DNA of 64,000 nucleotides, from positions 1,240,001 through 1,304,000 of the forward strand of contig NZ_JAKLTN010000001.1 in assembly GCF_022012295.1 (NCBI RefSeq), read 5' to 3'. Positions 49,894-59,400 of the stretch are shown here, piece after piece. The translations under genes were made by a program, and so were the position numbers. The DNA is from Dechloromonas hankyongensis. GTDB taxonomy: Bacteria; Pseudomonadota; Gammaproteobacteria; Burkholderiales; Rhodocyclaceae. How positions within the stretch are numbered: the stretch's first letter is position 1; each line of letters opens with the position of its first letter. The notes beneath the pieces were generated by a model. The model was given only the letters and a program-made list of their open reading frames with translations. It was not told the origin of the DNA and made no database searches.

Positions 49894-51698
49894 TAGCCGG
49901 CCTTGCCCCACGAATCCTTGAGGGTCACGGCGCGGTTGAAGACCGGGGCGCCGGCCTTGGAATCGACGCGGTCGGCCGCGAAGTAGCCGTGGCGCTCGAA
50001 CTGGAAGCGCTGCTCGGGCAGGGCGTCCTTCAGGCTGGGCTCGAGCTGGGCGGTGATGAGGGTCTTCGAGGCCGGGTTGAGGTCGTCGAGGAAATTGCGC
50101 TCCAGTTCCGGCGCATCGCCTTCGCGCCGGGCGCCAGGGGCGGGCACGCTGAACAGGCGGTCGTAGAGGCGGACTTCGGCCGGATAGGCGTGCGCCACCG
50201 AGACCCAGTGCAGGTTGCCCTTGACCTTGACGCTGTCGGCGCCCGGCGTACCGGACTTGGTGTCGGGCAGGTAGGTGCAGTGCACGGCGACGACCTTGCC
50301 GTTTTCGTCCTTGTCGCAGCCGGTGCATTCGACAATGTAGCCGTACTTCAGGCGCGCCTTGTTGCCCGGGAACAGGCGGCGGAAACCCTTCTCAGGCACT
50401 TCCTGGAAGTCCTCGGCCTCGATCCACAGTTCGCGGCCGAAAGGCATGGTGCGCGTGCCGAGTTCCGGGTGCAGCGGGTGGTTGGTCACCGCGCAGTCCT
50501 CGAACTGGCTTTCGGGGTAGTTGTCGATGATCAGCTTGAGCGGATCGAGTACGGCAACGCGGCGCTGGTCGGATTCGTTCATCACTTCGCGCATGGCGTC
50601 CTCGAACAGCACGTAGTCGATCAGCGAATCGTTCTTGGTGACACCGACGCGGTCCATGAACAGCCTGAAGCCATCCGCCGAATAGCCGCGACGACGGGCG
50701 CCGACCAGGGTCGGCAGGCGCGGGTCGTCCCAGCCTTCGACATGCTTTTCGTCGACCAGCTGGATCAGCTTGCGCTTGGAGAGCACAACGTAGGTCAGGT
50801 TGAGGCGCGAGAACTCGATCTGCTGTGGCAGCGGGCGCTGCAGCAGGCCGCCCTCGGCCAGGCGTTCGAGCAGCCAGTCGTAGAACGGGCGCTGGTCTTC
50901 GAATTCCAGGGTGCAAATCGAGTGCGTGATGTTCTCCAGCGCATCCTCGATGGGATGGGCGAAGGTGTACATCGGATAGACGCACCACTTGTCGCCGGTA
51001 TTGTGGTGGGTGGCGTGGCGGATGCGGTAGATGGCCGGGTCGCGCAGGTTGATGTTGGGCGAAGCCATGTCGATCTTGGCGCGCAGGATGTGGGCGCCGT
51101 CCGGGAATTCGCCGGCCTGCATGCGCTTGAAGAGGTCCATGCTCTCGGCGGCGCTGCGGGTGCGGAAGGGCGAGTCCTTGCCCGGCTGGGTCAGCGTGCC
51201 GCGATTGGCGCGCATTTCGTCGGCGCTCTGGCTGTCGACGTAGGCATGCCCGGCCGAAATCAGGTACTCGGCGAACTGGGCCATCCAGTCGAAGTAGTTG
51301 GAAGCCTGGTAGAGGTTGGTTTCACCGGCTTGCTCCCACGAGCAGCCGAGCCACTTGACGGCGTCGATGATGGAATCGACATATTCCTGCTCTTCCTTCT
51401 CCGGGTTGGTGTCGTCGAAGCGCAGGTGGCAGCGGCCGCCGTAAGCTTGGGCGAGGCCGAAATTGAGCAGGATGGACTTGGCATGGCCGAAGTGCAGATA
51501 ACCGTTCGGCTCGGGCGGGAAGCGGGTGCGGATCTTCGCGGCATCCAGCGGCGCGGCGGCGTGGTCGGCGGCCGTGCCCGGATGGCCAGCCCAGTGGCGC
51601 TGGGCGTGCTTGCCGGCGGCGAGATCCGCCTCGACGATGTTCTTGATGAAATTGGCGGCGGGGGCCGGGGTGTTGGCGGGCTGGTTGGGGCTGCTCAC
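49893..51698 (-). CDS. glnS: Glutaminyl-tRNA synthetase
   Basis: A 601-residue class I synthetase charging tRNA-Gln. The HIGH motif is HFGH in PEPNGYLHFGHAKSI (about residues 60-75), and the KMSKS equivalent is VLSKRKLI. The C-terminal anticodon-binding beta barrels (about 385-595) are complete. There is a ~55-residue N-terminal extension rich in Ala/His before the catalytic core. It is divergent from crcB with a 68-bp gap. Confidence 0.97.
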   Translation of the reverse strand: MSSPNQPANTPAPAANFIKNIVEADLAAGKHAQRHWAGHPGTAADHAAAPLDAAKIRTRFPPEPNGYLHFGHAKSILLNFGLAQAYGGRCHLRFDDTNPEKEEQEYVDSIIDAVKWLGCSWEQAGETNLYQASNYFDWMAQFAEYLISAGHAYVDSQSADEMRANRGTLTQPGKDSPFRTRSAAESMDLFKRMQAGEFPDGAHILRAKIDMASPNINLRDPAIYRIRHATHHNTGDKWCVYPMYTFAHPIEDALENITHSICTLEFEDQRPFYDWLLERLAEGGLLQRPLPQQIEFSRLNLTYVVLSKRKLIQLVDEKHVEGWDDPRLPTLVGARRRGYSADGFRLFMDRVGVTKNDSLIDYVLFEDAMREVMNESDQRRVAVLDPLKLIIDNYPESQFEDCAVTNHPLHPELGTRTMPFGRELWIEAEDFQEVPEKGFRRLFPGNKARLKYGYIVECTGCDKDENGKVVAVHCTYLPDTKSGTPGADSVKVKGNLHWVSVAHAYPAEVRLYDRLFSVPAPGARREGDAPELERNFLDDLNPASKTLITAQLEPSLKDALPEQRFQFERHGYFAADRVDSKAGAPVFNRAVTLKDSWGKAG

Positions 51699-51766
51699 GG
51701 GAAAACCTCTTTGATTAAGCGCGTTATTTTACCCGCCCGAGGCGCTTCAGACAGTAGAATTCGGGG

Positions 51767-52174
51767 ATGTCCTTCCTGCACCAGCTCTCCGCGCTTAATT
51801 TCCTGGCCGTCGGCTTCGGCGCCGCCCTTGGTGCGTGGACGCGCTGGCTGCTCGGGCTGACGCTCAATCCGTTGTTCATCGCCGTGCCGCTCGGTACGCT
51901 GGCGGCCAACCTGCTCGGCGGTTATCTGGTCGGCGTCGCGGTGGGCGTTTTTCACCTCAACACGCATTTTCCGCTGGCCTGGAAACTGTTCGCCATTACC
52001 GGTTTTCTGGGCGGCCTGACCACCTTTTCGACCTTTTCGGCGGAAGTCGTCGAGCGCCTGCTCGCTGCCCAGCCGGGCTGGGCCATCGGCCTGGCTGTGG
52101 TGCACCTGGCCGGCTCGCTGGTGGCTACTTATCTGGGTTTGCTGACGGTCGGCGCTACCCGCATCTGGGGCTGA
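51767..52174 (+). CDS. crcB: Fluoride exporter CrcB/FluC
   Basis: A 135-residue, four-helix membrane protein forming a dual-topology fluoride channel. GTLAANLLGGYLVGV and GFLGGLTTFSTFSAEV carry the pore-lining Asn, Phe and Thr/Ser residues. It starts after a short gap from glnS. No fluoride riboswitch is visible upstream. Confidence 0.93.
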   Translation: MSFLHQLSALNFLAVGFGAALGAWTRWLLGLTLNPLFIAVPLGTLAANLLGGYLVGVAVGVFHLNTHFPLAWKLFAITGFLGGLTTFSTFSAEVVERLLAAQPGWAIGLAVVHLAGSLVATYLGLLTVGATRIWG

Positions 52175-52337
52175 GCCGCCAAGGCGCTGCCGGCGCAAAC
52201 CCTGTTTCCCTCGCCGATTGAGCGTTTGCATTACCGGAGCACGGCGCTACGGGACTCCCTTTATCCGGGCAACAGAACACGTCGCTGGAGCAATACGCCG
52301 TGCGCTAGGGTAGGGGCAGAGTAAGGGCCGACTGCCG

Positions 52338-52784
52338 TCAGGCACCGGCGACGGCCGCCCCGAGGTAGTCCTCGAGCTGCCGGTCGTGCTCCTGAAAATG
52401 GGCGAACAGGGTTTCGCGAACCCGTTCGATGCCTTCGATGGCATGAATCCCGTTACCGTCCTTGGCAAACACCACGCGAATTTCCTTCAATTGCTCGGCG
52501 ATCGCCATATGCGCCTGGTTGTGCGCGATGCGGTGCGCCGCCGGGACGATGCCTTCCATGAACATCAATTCGATCACGTTGTGTTTCAGCGTCGTTTCGA
52601 CAAAGGCCCGGATCGTTTGTTCGATATTGCCGCTGCAAATACCGCGCTGGCTGGCATGGCAGTCATTGCAGTTATCCAGCCGATCGCGCTGGTCGCACAT
52701 GGACTGGATGCGGTCGATCAATTGCAGCAGGTGTTCGTGATCCCGGCGCATGGTCTCGATGGCCTGTTCCCTGATCGATGGCAT
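52338..52784 (-). CDS. Hemerythrin-like domain protein
   Basis: A 148-residue four-helix protein. DHEHLLQLIDRI, LKHNVIELMFMEG, and AHFQEHDRQLEDYL supply the His and Glu ligands of a di-iron hemerythrin-like site. An insertion with four Cys (NCNDCHASQRGIC, plus MCDQ) is unlike standard hemerythrins and could bind a second metal or respond to redox. It is cytoplasmic (no signal peptide) and may sense or carry oxygen or NO. Confidence 0.82.
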   Translation of the reverse strand: MPSIREQAIETMRRDHEHLLQLIDRIQSMCDQRDRLDNCNDCHASQRGICSGNIEQTIRAFVETTLKHNVIELMFMEGIVPAAHRIAHNQAHMAIAEQLKEIRVVFAKDGNGIHAIEGIERVRETLFAHFQEHDRQLEDYLGAAVAGA

Positions 52785-52997
52785 ACCTTGATCCTCTTCG
52801 GAAAAGCCGCGCTGTAGCGGTATTGCCCGGAAAAATCACACCAAACCGGCGGCTCAGGGCAGCTTTCGTGCCGCATGTCCGCCGGTCAGAACTTAGGCCG
52901 CCGCCAAGGTAAACAGTTCCGGCCGGGCTGCAACGAAACGGAAACATCCATGCAAGAAAATTCCGGCCTCACCTTAAACCATGCATCTGGAGACTCC

Positions 52998-53249
52998 ATG
53001 CGCAACTTTCTCGCCACTGCCGCCGTCGCCCTTGGCCTCACCGCCTGTGCCAGCCAGGCGCCGACCCCCACCCAGCCGGCTGCCCCGGCACCCGCTGCTG
53101 CATCCGAGCCGAAAGCCCCACAGTGCTGGAACGGCGATGCCGGCAAGTTCATGGCTGTCGGAACCCAGACCGCCATTTCCGGCGTCGCCGTCGTCTGTGA
53201 AAAAACCGGCGATGGCAAGAACGCCCAGTGGATGGGCGCCAAGCACTAA
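52998..53249 (+). CDS. Small putative lipoprotein
   Basis: An 83-residue protein with a lipobox LTAC (C17), followed by a Pro/Ala-rich linker (APTPTQPAAPAPAAA) and a ~45-residue globular tail with two Cys (QCWNGD, VVCEKTG) that could form a disulphide. No family is recognised. I start at MRNFLATAAV (52998), where the signal is well formed; the frame is open upstream. The function is unknown. Confidence 0.7.
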   Translation: MRNFLATAAVALGLTACASQAPTPTQPAAPAPAAASEPKAPQCWNGDAGKFMAVGTQTAISGVAVVCEKTGDGKNAQWMGAKH

Positions 53250-53372
53250 GCCGCAGCAGCTCGGCCCCAGTAGGTTTCTACCAGCCCATTGCATTTACGC
53301 CGGCGCCGCCTACTTATAAAGGCATAATGAATTCGCTTGGCGAGCAGCGTGCCGAACCGCAGGGAGGTCGAT

Positions 53373-54134
53373 ATGGCGCAACCAGGGTGGCTGGTGTTGG
53401 CGGGTTTGGGATGGGCGATGGCCGGCAGCGCCGTGGCGGGGGATTGCGCCATGCTGCGCCCCAATGCCGATCTGTCCGGTTGCGATTACTCGCGCCAATC
53501 CCTGGCCGGCAAGGACTTGCGCGGCGTGCGTCTGGTCGGCGCCAAGCTGGAGAACACCGATCTGCAGCGCGCCGACCTCTCCGGTGCCGATCTATCCGGC
53601 GCCAACGCCAAGTGGGCACGCTTCCAGGGCGCCCGGCTGGTCAAAGCCAAACTGAAAAACGCCGATCTCTTCCACGCCATATTTGACCGGGCCGATCTGC
53701 AGGAGGCCGACCTGTCGGGAGCCTATCTGTTTGGCGCCAACCTGATCGATACCTCGGCGCGTGGCGCCGACTTCAGCCGTGCCTATCTGAAAGACATCCT
53801 GATGGAGGGCATCGACCTGTCAGGCGGTTCGATCAAGGACTGTTACGCTTTCCGCGGGGTCATGATCGGCGCCAAGTTGGTGGGGACGGATCTGTCGGGG
53901 GCCGACCTGACTGGGGCGGCGGCCGACAACGCCGACTTGTCCGGGGCCCGGCTCAAAGGAACCCGTCTGGCGGGCGCTACGCTGCGTTTCGCCGATTTCT
54001 CCCGTGCGGACCTGCAGGGCGCGGACTTCGCCCATGCCGACGTGTGGAATGCCAGTTTCGACAAGACGTTCAACCGCCCGGCTTCGCTGACCGAGGCCCT
54101 GGCCGAGGTCTTTACCGGTTCGGCCAAGCCCTGA
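53373..54134 (+). CDS. Exported pentapeptide-repeat protein
   Basis: A 253-residue protein with a signal peptide cleaved after AVA (residue 22). It then has about 30 tandem A(D/N)LxG-type repeats (e.g. ADLSGADLSGAN, ADLTGAAADNADLSGA), which fold as a right-handed quadrilateral beta helix. The ribosome site AGGGAGG precedes the ATG at 53373. Such proteins are often scaffolds; some mimic DNA, but the exported location argues against gyrase protection. The partner is unknown. Confidence 0.88.
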   Translation: MAQPGWLVLAGLGWAMAGSAVAGDCAMLRPNADLSGCDYSRQSLAGKDLRGVRLVGAKLENTDLQRADLSGADLSGANAKWARFQGARLVKAKLKNADLFHAIFDRADLQEADLSGAYLFGANLIDTSARGADFSRAYLKDILMEGIDLSGGSIKDCYAFRGVMIGAKLVGTDLSGADLTGAAADNADLSGARLKGTRLAGATLRFADFSRADLQGADFAHADVWNASFDKTFNRPASLTEALAEVFTGSAKP

Positions 54135-54147
54135 CTCCCTTGAGGCG

Positions 54148-54990
54148 CTAACGCAGGCTTTGGGCGAAGGCGGCTGACCAGTTGCCCAGGTGGCGTTCCA
54201 CTTCGGCCGTGTAGGCTGCGTCGTCGCCGAGTTGCGCGTTGATTTCGGCATGCGTCTTGTCCAGCGGCAGCACGGTGGCCCGGGTGCCCAGCCCCTGTGC
54301 CTTGGCGACAAAGTTCCCGGCTTGCGGGCAGGCGTTGGCGCGGCGGCTTGAGCAGACAGCCAGGATGGGAGCGCTGATTGCGCGCAGTTGTTGGTAGGGC
54401 GAAGCGGCCAGCCAGTCGGCCGGGTTGCTGCCAAAGGCGCGGTCGTAGAGCGGCAGGTGGCGAGCATTCATGATGGCAGGTACGTCGAGGGCGCCGCTGT
54501 CGAGCAGTACCGTGCCGCGCCACGGCCTGGCGCCGGCTTCGTTCACCAGGTCCGGGCGGGCGGCGAGCAGGGCGATCAGGTGGGCGCCGGCCGAATGTCC
54601 CATCAATACGATGTTGTCGCGGTCGATGCCGAGTTTGCCGCCATCCCGTTGCACTGCGGCCAGGGCGCGTGCCACGTCGCGGGCCTGTTCGAGCGGGGCG
54701 GCCGTCGGTTGCATGCGGTAATTGATGCTGGCGAAGGCAATGCCGCGCGGCAGCCAGCGGGCCACCTTGTTGTCTACGACGCGCCCCATTTCCTTGTCGC
54801 CGCGGCGCCAGCCGCCACCATGCACCATCACGATCAGCGGCGCATCCCCGTTCTGCGGGGCGTACAGGTCGAAACGCTGTTCCGGCGCCGGGCCGTAGGG
54901 CACATTGCCCAGCGTCGGCGGCATGTCGGCATTCGCCGCGGTGAATGCTCCGAGCAGGAGGAGGGTGACGCTCAGGCGGGGCAGGGACAT
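54148..54990 (-). CDS. Exported alpha/beta-hydrolase (BD-FAE/esterase type)
   Basis: A 280-residue serine hydrolase with a signal peptide ending ANA|DM. The oxyanion motif HGGGW (IVMVHGGGWRRGDKEMG) and nucleophile elbow GHSAGAH are of the hormone-sensitive-lipase/BD-FAE group. A late His in DKTHAEIN probably completes the triad. It is a periplasmic or outer-surface esterase of unknown substrate. It converges with the pentapeptide-repeat gene (13 bp between stops). Confidence 0.87.
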   Translation of the reverse strand: MSLPRLSVTLLLLGAFTAANADMPPTLGNVPYGPAPEQRFDLYAPQNGDAPLIVMVHGGGWRRGDKEMGRVVDNKVARWLPRGIAFASINYRMQPTAAPLEQARDVARALAAVQRDGGKLGIDRDNIVLMGHSAGAHLIALLAARPDLVNEAGARPWRGTVLLDSGALDVPAIMNARHLPLYDRAFGSNPADWLAASPYQQLRAISAPILAVCSSRRANACPQAGNFVAKAQGLGTRATVLPLDKTHAEINAQLGDDAAYTAEVERHLGNWSAAFAQSLR

Positions 54991-55009
54991 GGATCTTTCT
55001 CGGGGTACT

Positions 55010-55630
55010 TTAGGCGATGGCCAGTGCCGAGCGCAGGGCACGGACGCCGGTCGGGTTCAGGAGCAGACCCAGCGCACCGCAGTTGAGCAGTGCGGTGGCC
55101 CAGAAGGCGATCTGGAACGACAGTTTGGCCGACTTGTGGCGCAAGCGCCGTTGGGCCAGCAGGGCGCCCGGCCAGCCGCCGATCAGGGAGAGCAGGTGCA
55201 ATGTGCTTTCCGGGGTGCGCCAGCGGCCGGCGCGCGCCGCGCTCTTGTCCATCCAGTAGGCGATGAAGGCGACCCCGCTGGCGCCGGCATACAGCCCGAG
55301 TACGGGCAGCGGCAGCTTGCCGGCCAGCGCGGCGGCGATCAGGAAGGCGATGAACAGGCCGCTGGCGAGCGTAGGCCACGAACTCGGGCCGTCGGCAGGC
55401 CTGGCGTTTCGTCTGCCCGTGCCGCGCACGAATTCGACGGCTGCTGCTTGGAGCCGCCCTTTCGGATCGCGGGCCAGCTCGTAGGTGACGATCTCGTCGC
55501 CGACGGGGCGTTCCCGGCGGCCCCGGAAAGCCTTGATATGCAGGAAAACGCCTTCACCGCCACCGTTAGGGGTGATGAAGCCGTAGCCCTGCTCATCCTT
55601 CCATTGGGTGATTCGTCCCTGGTGGCGCAT
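55010..55630 (-). CDS. Cold-shock domain fused to DUF1294 membrane domain
   Basis: A 206-residue fusion. Residues 1-70 are a cold-shock-like RNA/ssDNA-binding domain (GRITQWKDEQGYGFITPNGGG, VFLHIKAF). Residues about 90-200 hold DUF1294, three to four hydrophobic helices with the family block YWMDKSAARAGRWRTPESTLHLLSLIGGWPGALLAQRRLRHKS. The pairing is known in other proteobacteria; its role is not. I start at MRHQGRITQW (55630). Confidence 0.9.
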   Translation of the reverse strand: MRHQGRITQWKDEQGYGFITPNGGGEGVFLHIKAFRGRRERPVGDEIVTYELARDPKGRLQAAAVEFVRGTGRRNARPADGPSSWPTLASGLFIAFLIAAALAGKLPLPVLGLYAGASGVAFIAYWMDKSAARAGRWRTPESTLHLLSLIGGWPGALLAQRRLRHKSAKLSFQIAFWATALLNCGALGLLLNPTGVRALRSALAIA

Positions 55631-55671
55631 CGATGTCCTTGCCGGCGTAGTCGGCTGGCATTTTCGCCGAT

Positions 55672-56289
55672 TCAGACAACGTAGAACAGGATGGCGATGA
55701 AATGGGCCAGGCTGCCGGCAATCACGAACAGGTGCCAGATGCCGTGCCAGTGGCGGAATTTCCCGTCGAAGGCGAAGAAAACGATCCCCGCGGTGTAGGC
55801 GATGCCGCCCGCTGCCAGCCACCAGAAGCCCGCCAGCCCGAGACTGGCGAGCAGGGGGTTGATCGCCACCAGGACGATCCAGCCCATGATCGCGTAAATG
55901 ACCAGCGACAGGACGCGCGCCTCGGAGCGAGGCTTGATCTCCTGCAGCATGCCGATGGCCGCCAGCGACCAGACGATGCCGAACAGCCACCAGCCCCATG
56001 CGCCGCGCAGGCTGATCAGGCAAAAGGGCGTATAGCTGCCGGCAATCAGCAGGTAGATCGACAGGTGGTCCAGCTTGCGCAATACCCGTTTGATCCTCCC
56101 GCGCACGCTGTGATAGATCGTCGAGATGCTGTAGAGGAGGACCAGCGTCGCGCCATACACCGACATGCTGAATACTTTCCAGCCATCGCCGCTGGCCGCC
56201 GCCAGTGTCACCAGCCAGACTGCACCGGTCAGCGCGAACAGGGCGCCGACCAGATGTGTCCAGGCATTGAAGCGTTCTCCGTAATACAT
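55672..56289 (-). CDS. Hemolysin-III/PAQR-family membrane protein
   Basis: A 205-residue, seven-helix membrane protein. MYYGERFNAWTHLVGALFAL at the N-terminus, STIYHS and HLSIYLLIAGSYTPF in the middle, and HWHGIWHLFVIAGSLAHF near the end carry the family His/Asp/Ser residues thought to bind metal. Bacterial members (YqfA/TrhA) adjust membrane lipid fluidity. The start is at 56289; the frame is open upstream toward hrpA, which is divergent. Confidence 0.9.
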   Translation of the reverse strand: MYYGERFNAWTHLVGALFALTGAVWLVTLAAASGDGWKVFSMSVYGATLVLLYSISTIYHSVRGRIKRVLRKLDHLSIYLLIAGSYTPFCLISLRGAWGWWLFGIVWSLAAIGMLQEIKPRSEARVLSLVIYAIMGWIVLVAINPLLASLGLAGFWWLAAGGIAYTAGIVFFAFDGKFRHWHGIWHLFVIAGSLAHFIAILFYVV

Positions 56290-56432
56290 GGCTGGATTCC
56301 CGAGGTTTGGATCGCAACGGTTTACGAACCGTTTCGACCATGCCGGGCGAGCCGCGTTCGCCTGTCGTGGTTTAGCCTGCAAGCCCGCGGTGCCGACGGC
56401 AAACCGGACCCGGAATGCGATAATCCCGGCCC

Positions 56433-59400
56433 ATGACCCAGGCAAGACAGCACGGCGCCCAATCGCGGCGCGACGATACCCTTCTCGACACCCTGACTTC
56501 CGATGCCCGCAAGCTCCGGGCGCTGGCCCGCGACCTGCGCCAGGCGGCCGGAGACAAGCGCGAACGGGCGCAGACCGAATTCGCCGCCCTGCGTGAACGC
56601 TCGAAAGCGGCCGTTGCCGAGCGGCGCGGCAAGCTGCCCAAGCCGGAATTTCAGGGCGATCTGCCGGTCAATGAACGGCGGGCCGACATTGCCGAGTTGA
56701 TCGCGAAAAACCAGGTGGTCATCGTCTGCGGCGAGACTGGCTCGGGCAAGACGACACAGTTGCCGAAAATCTGCCTCGATCTCGGCATCGGTGCCCGCGG
56801 CCTGATCGGCCACACCCAGCCGCGCCGGCTGGCCGCCCGCTCGGTGGCGACGCGCCTGGCGCATGAACTGAAGACCCAGGTCGGCGCCGGGGTCGGCGTC
56901 AAGATTCGCTTCCACGACAAGAGCACGCCGGAAAGCTGGGTCAAGCTGATGACTGACGGCATCCTGCTCGCCGAGTCGCAGTCTGATCCCTATCTGAACG
57001 CCTACGAGGCGATCATTATCGACGAGGCGCACGAGCGCAGCCTGAACATCGACTTTCTGCTCGGCTACCTGAAGCAGTTGCTGCCCAAGCGGCCGGACCT
57101 CAAGCTGATCATCACCTCGGCGACCATCGATGCCGAGCGCTTCGCGCAGCATTTCGCCATGGGCGAAAAGCCGGCGCCGGTGATCGAGGTGTCCGGCCGG
57201 CTCTACCCGGTCGAAGTGCGTTATCGGCCGGTCGCGGACCTCGACAAGAAGGACGACGAACGCGACCTCTACGACGCCATTGTGGACGCCGCTGACGAAC
57301 TGTCGCGCCTCGGTGCCGGCGACATCCTGGTCTTCCTGCCCGGCGAGCGGGAAATCCGCGAGGCGGCGGAGGCGCTGAGGAAGCACGCGCTAGCCCGGCC
57401 GGGGCTGAGCACCGCCCACGCCCCGGAAATCCTGCCGCTGTTCTCCCGCCTGTCGGCTTCTGATCAGGACCGCATCTTCAAGCCCTCGGGCGGCCAGCGG
57501 CGCATCGTGCTGGCCACCAACGTCGCCGAAACCTCGCTGACCGTCCCGGGCATCCGCTACGTGATAGACACCGGACTGGCCCGGGTCAAGCGCTATTCCT
57601 ACCGCAACAAGGTCGAGCAGTTGCAGGTCGAGCCGATTTCGCAGGCGGCGGCACGCCAGCGCGCCGGTCGCTGCGGCCGGGTGGCGGCCGGCGTCTGCGT
57701 GCGCCTTTACGACGAAGCCGATTTCAACGCCCGGGCGCCGTTCACCGATCCGGAAATCCTGCGTTCCTCACTGGCCGGCGTCATCCTGCGCATGAAGTCG
57801 CTGCGCCTGACCGATGTCGAGACTTTCCCCTTCATCGAGCCGCCGCCGGGGAAGGCGATCAATGACGGCTACGCGCTGCTGCAGGAACTTGGTGCGTTGG
57901 ATGACGAGAATCGCCTGACCAAGGTTGGCGATGCGCTGGCCAGGCTGCCGCTCGACCCGCGCATCGGCCGCATGCTGGTTGCAGCCCGCGATTTGGGCTG
58001 CCTCTCTGAAGTGCTGGTCATCGCCGCCGGGCTGTCCACGCAAGACCCGCGCGAACGTCCGCAGGAGCGCCAGCAGGCCGCTGACGAGAAGCACAAGCAA
58101 TTTGCCGACGAGAAATCGGAATTCCTCGGCTGGGTCAAACTGTGGGCCTGGTTCAGGAATGCCGTCGACCACAAGAAATCGAACAAATCACTGGTCGATA
58201 CCTGCCACGCCCATTTCCTCTCCTACCTGCGCCTGCGCGAATGGCGCGAGGTGCATGGCCAGGTGCACGCCATGGTCACCGAGCTGGGCTGGAAGGAAAA
58301 CGACATCCCCGGCACCTACGAGGCCATCCACCAAGCCCTGCTGTCGGGGCTGCTCGGCAACATCGGCTGCAAGTCGGATGAATCGGGCTACTACCTCGGC
58401 GCGCGCGGCATCCGCTACCTGATCCACCCCTCGTCGCCGCTGCAGAAGAAGGCCGGCAAGTGGATCATGGCGGCCGAGATCACCGAGACGACGCGCCTGT
58501 TCGGCCGCTGCGTGGCGCGCATCGAAGATGGCTGGATCGAGAAAGTGGGTGCTCACCTTATCAAGCGCCAGTACTTCGATCCGCACTGGGAAAAGAAGGC
58601 CATGCAGGTCGCCGGCTGGGAGCGCACGACGCTCTACGGCATCGTGATCAACCCGAAGCGGCGCATCCACTACGGCCCGCTGGCGCCGGCCGAAGCGCGC
58701 GAGATTTTCATCCGCCAGGGCCTGGTCGCCGAGGAAATCGACGAGAGTTTCGCCAAACGCTGGCCCTTCTTCCAGCACAACCAGAAGCAGATCCGCGACA
58801 TCGAGAAGATCGAGCATAAACAGCGCCGGCAGGACGTGCTGGTCGATGACGAGCTGATCTACGCCTTCTATGACCACCTGATCCCGGCCGACATTCACAA
58901 CGGCGCCACCTTCGACCATTGGCGCAAGAGCGCCGAGCAGGAAAATCCCAAGCTGCTGTTCCTCGCCAAGGACGACCTGATGCGCCACTCGGCGGCCGGC
59001 GTGACGACCGAGGCCTTCCCGCATCACCTCAAGGTCGGCGGCGTGGATTACGCGCTGAGCTACCACTTCGAGCCCGGCTCGCCGAAGGACGGCGTGACGC
59101 TGACCCTGCCGCTGGCTCAGCTCAACCAGATTCCGGCAGCGCGCATGGAATGGCTGGTACCCGGCCTGTTGAAGGAAAAACTGGTCCAGCTGATCAAGAC
59201 ACTGCCGCAGAAGATCCGCGCCAAGCTGGTGCCAGTGCCGGAATTCGTCGACGAGTTCATCGCCGCCACGGCCGGCAACGACAAGAAGATGAACGCCGGG
59301 CTGATCCCGCCGCTGATCGACTACATCCTCGAAGCGCGCGGCCTGAATGCTCGCGGCTGGGCAGTGACGCCAGATGCCTTCCGCCCCGACGCGCTACCGC

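Noticed and set aside
47322-51698. A restriction-modification or defence island around the methyltransferase
   Set aside because: The neighbours are pyrF, DUF924 and glnS, all housekeeping. No endonuclease, helicase-nuclease or toxin gene was seen.
51699-51766. Fluoride riboswitch in front of crcB
   Set aside because: The gap is only 68 bp, shared with the divergent glnS start, and lacks the crcB-motif pseudoknot pattern.
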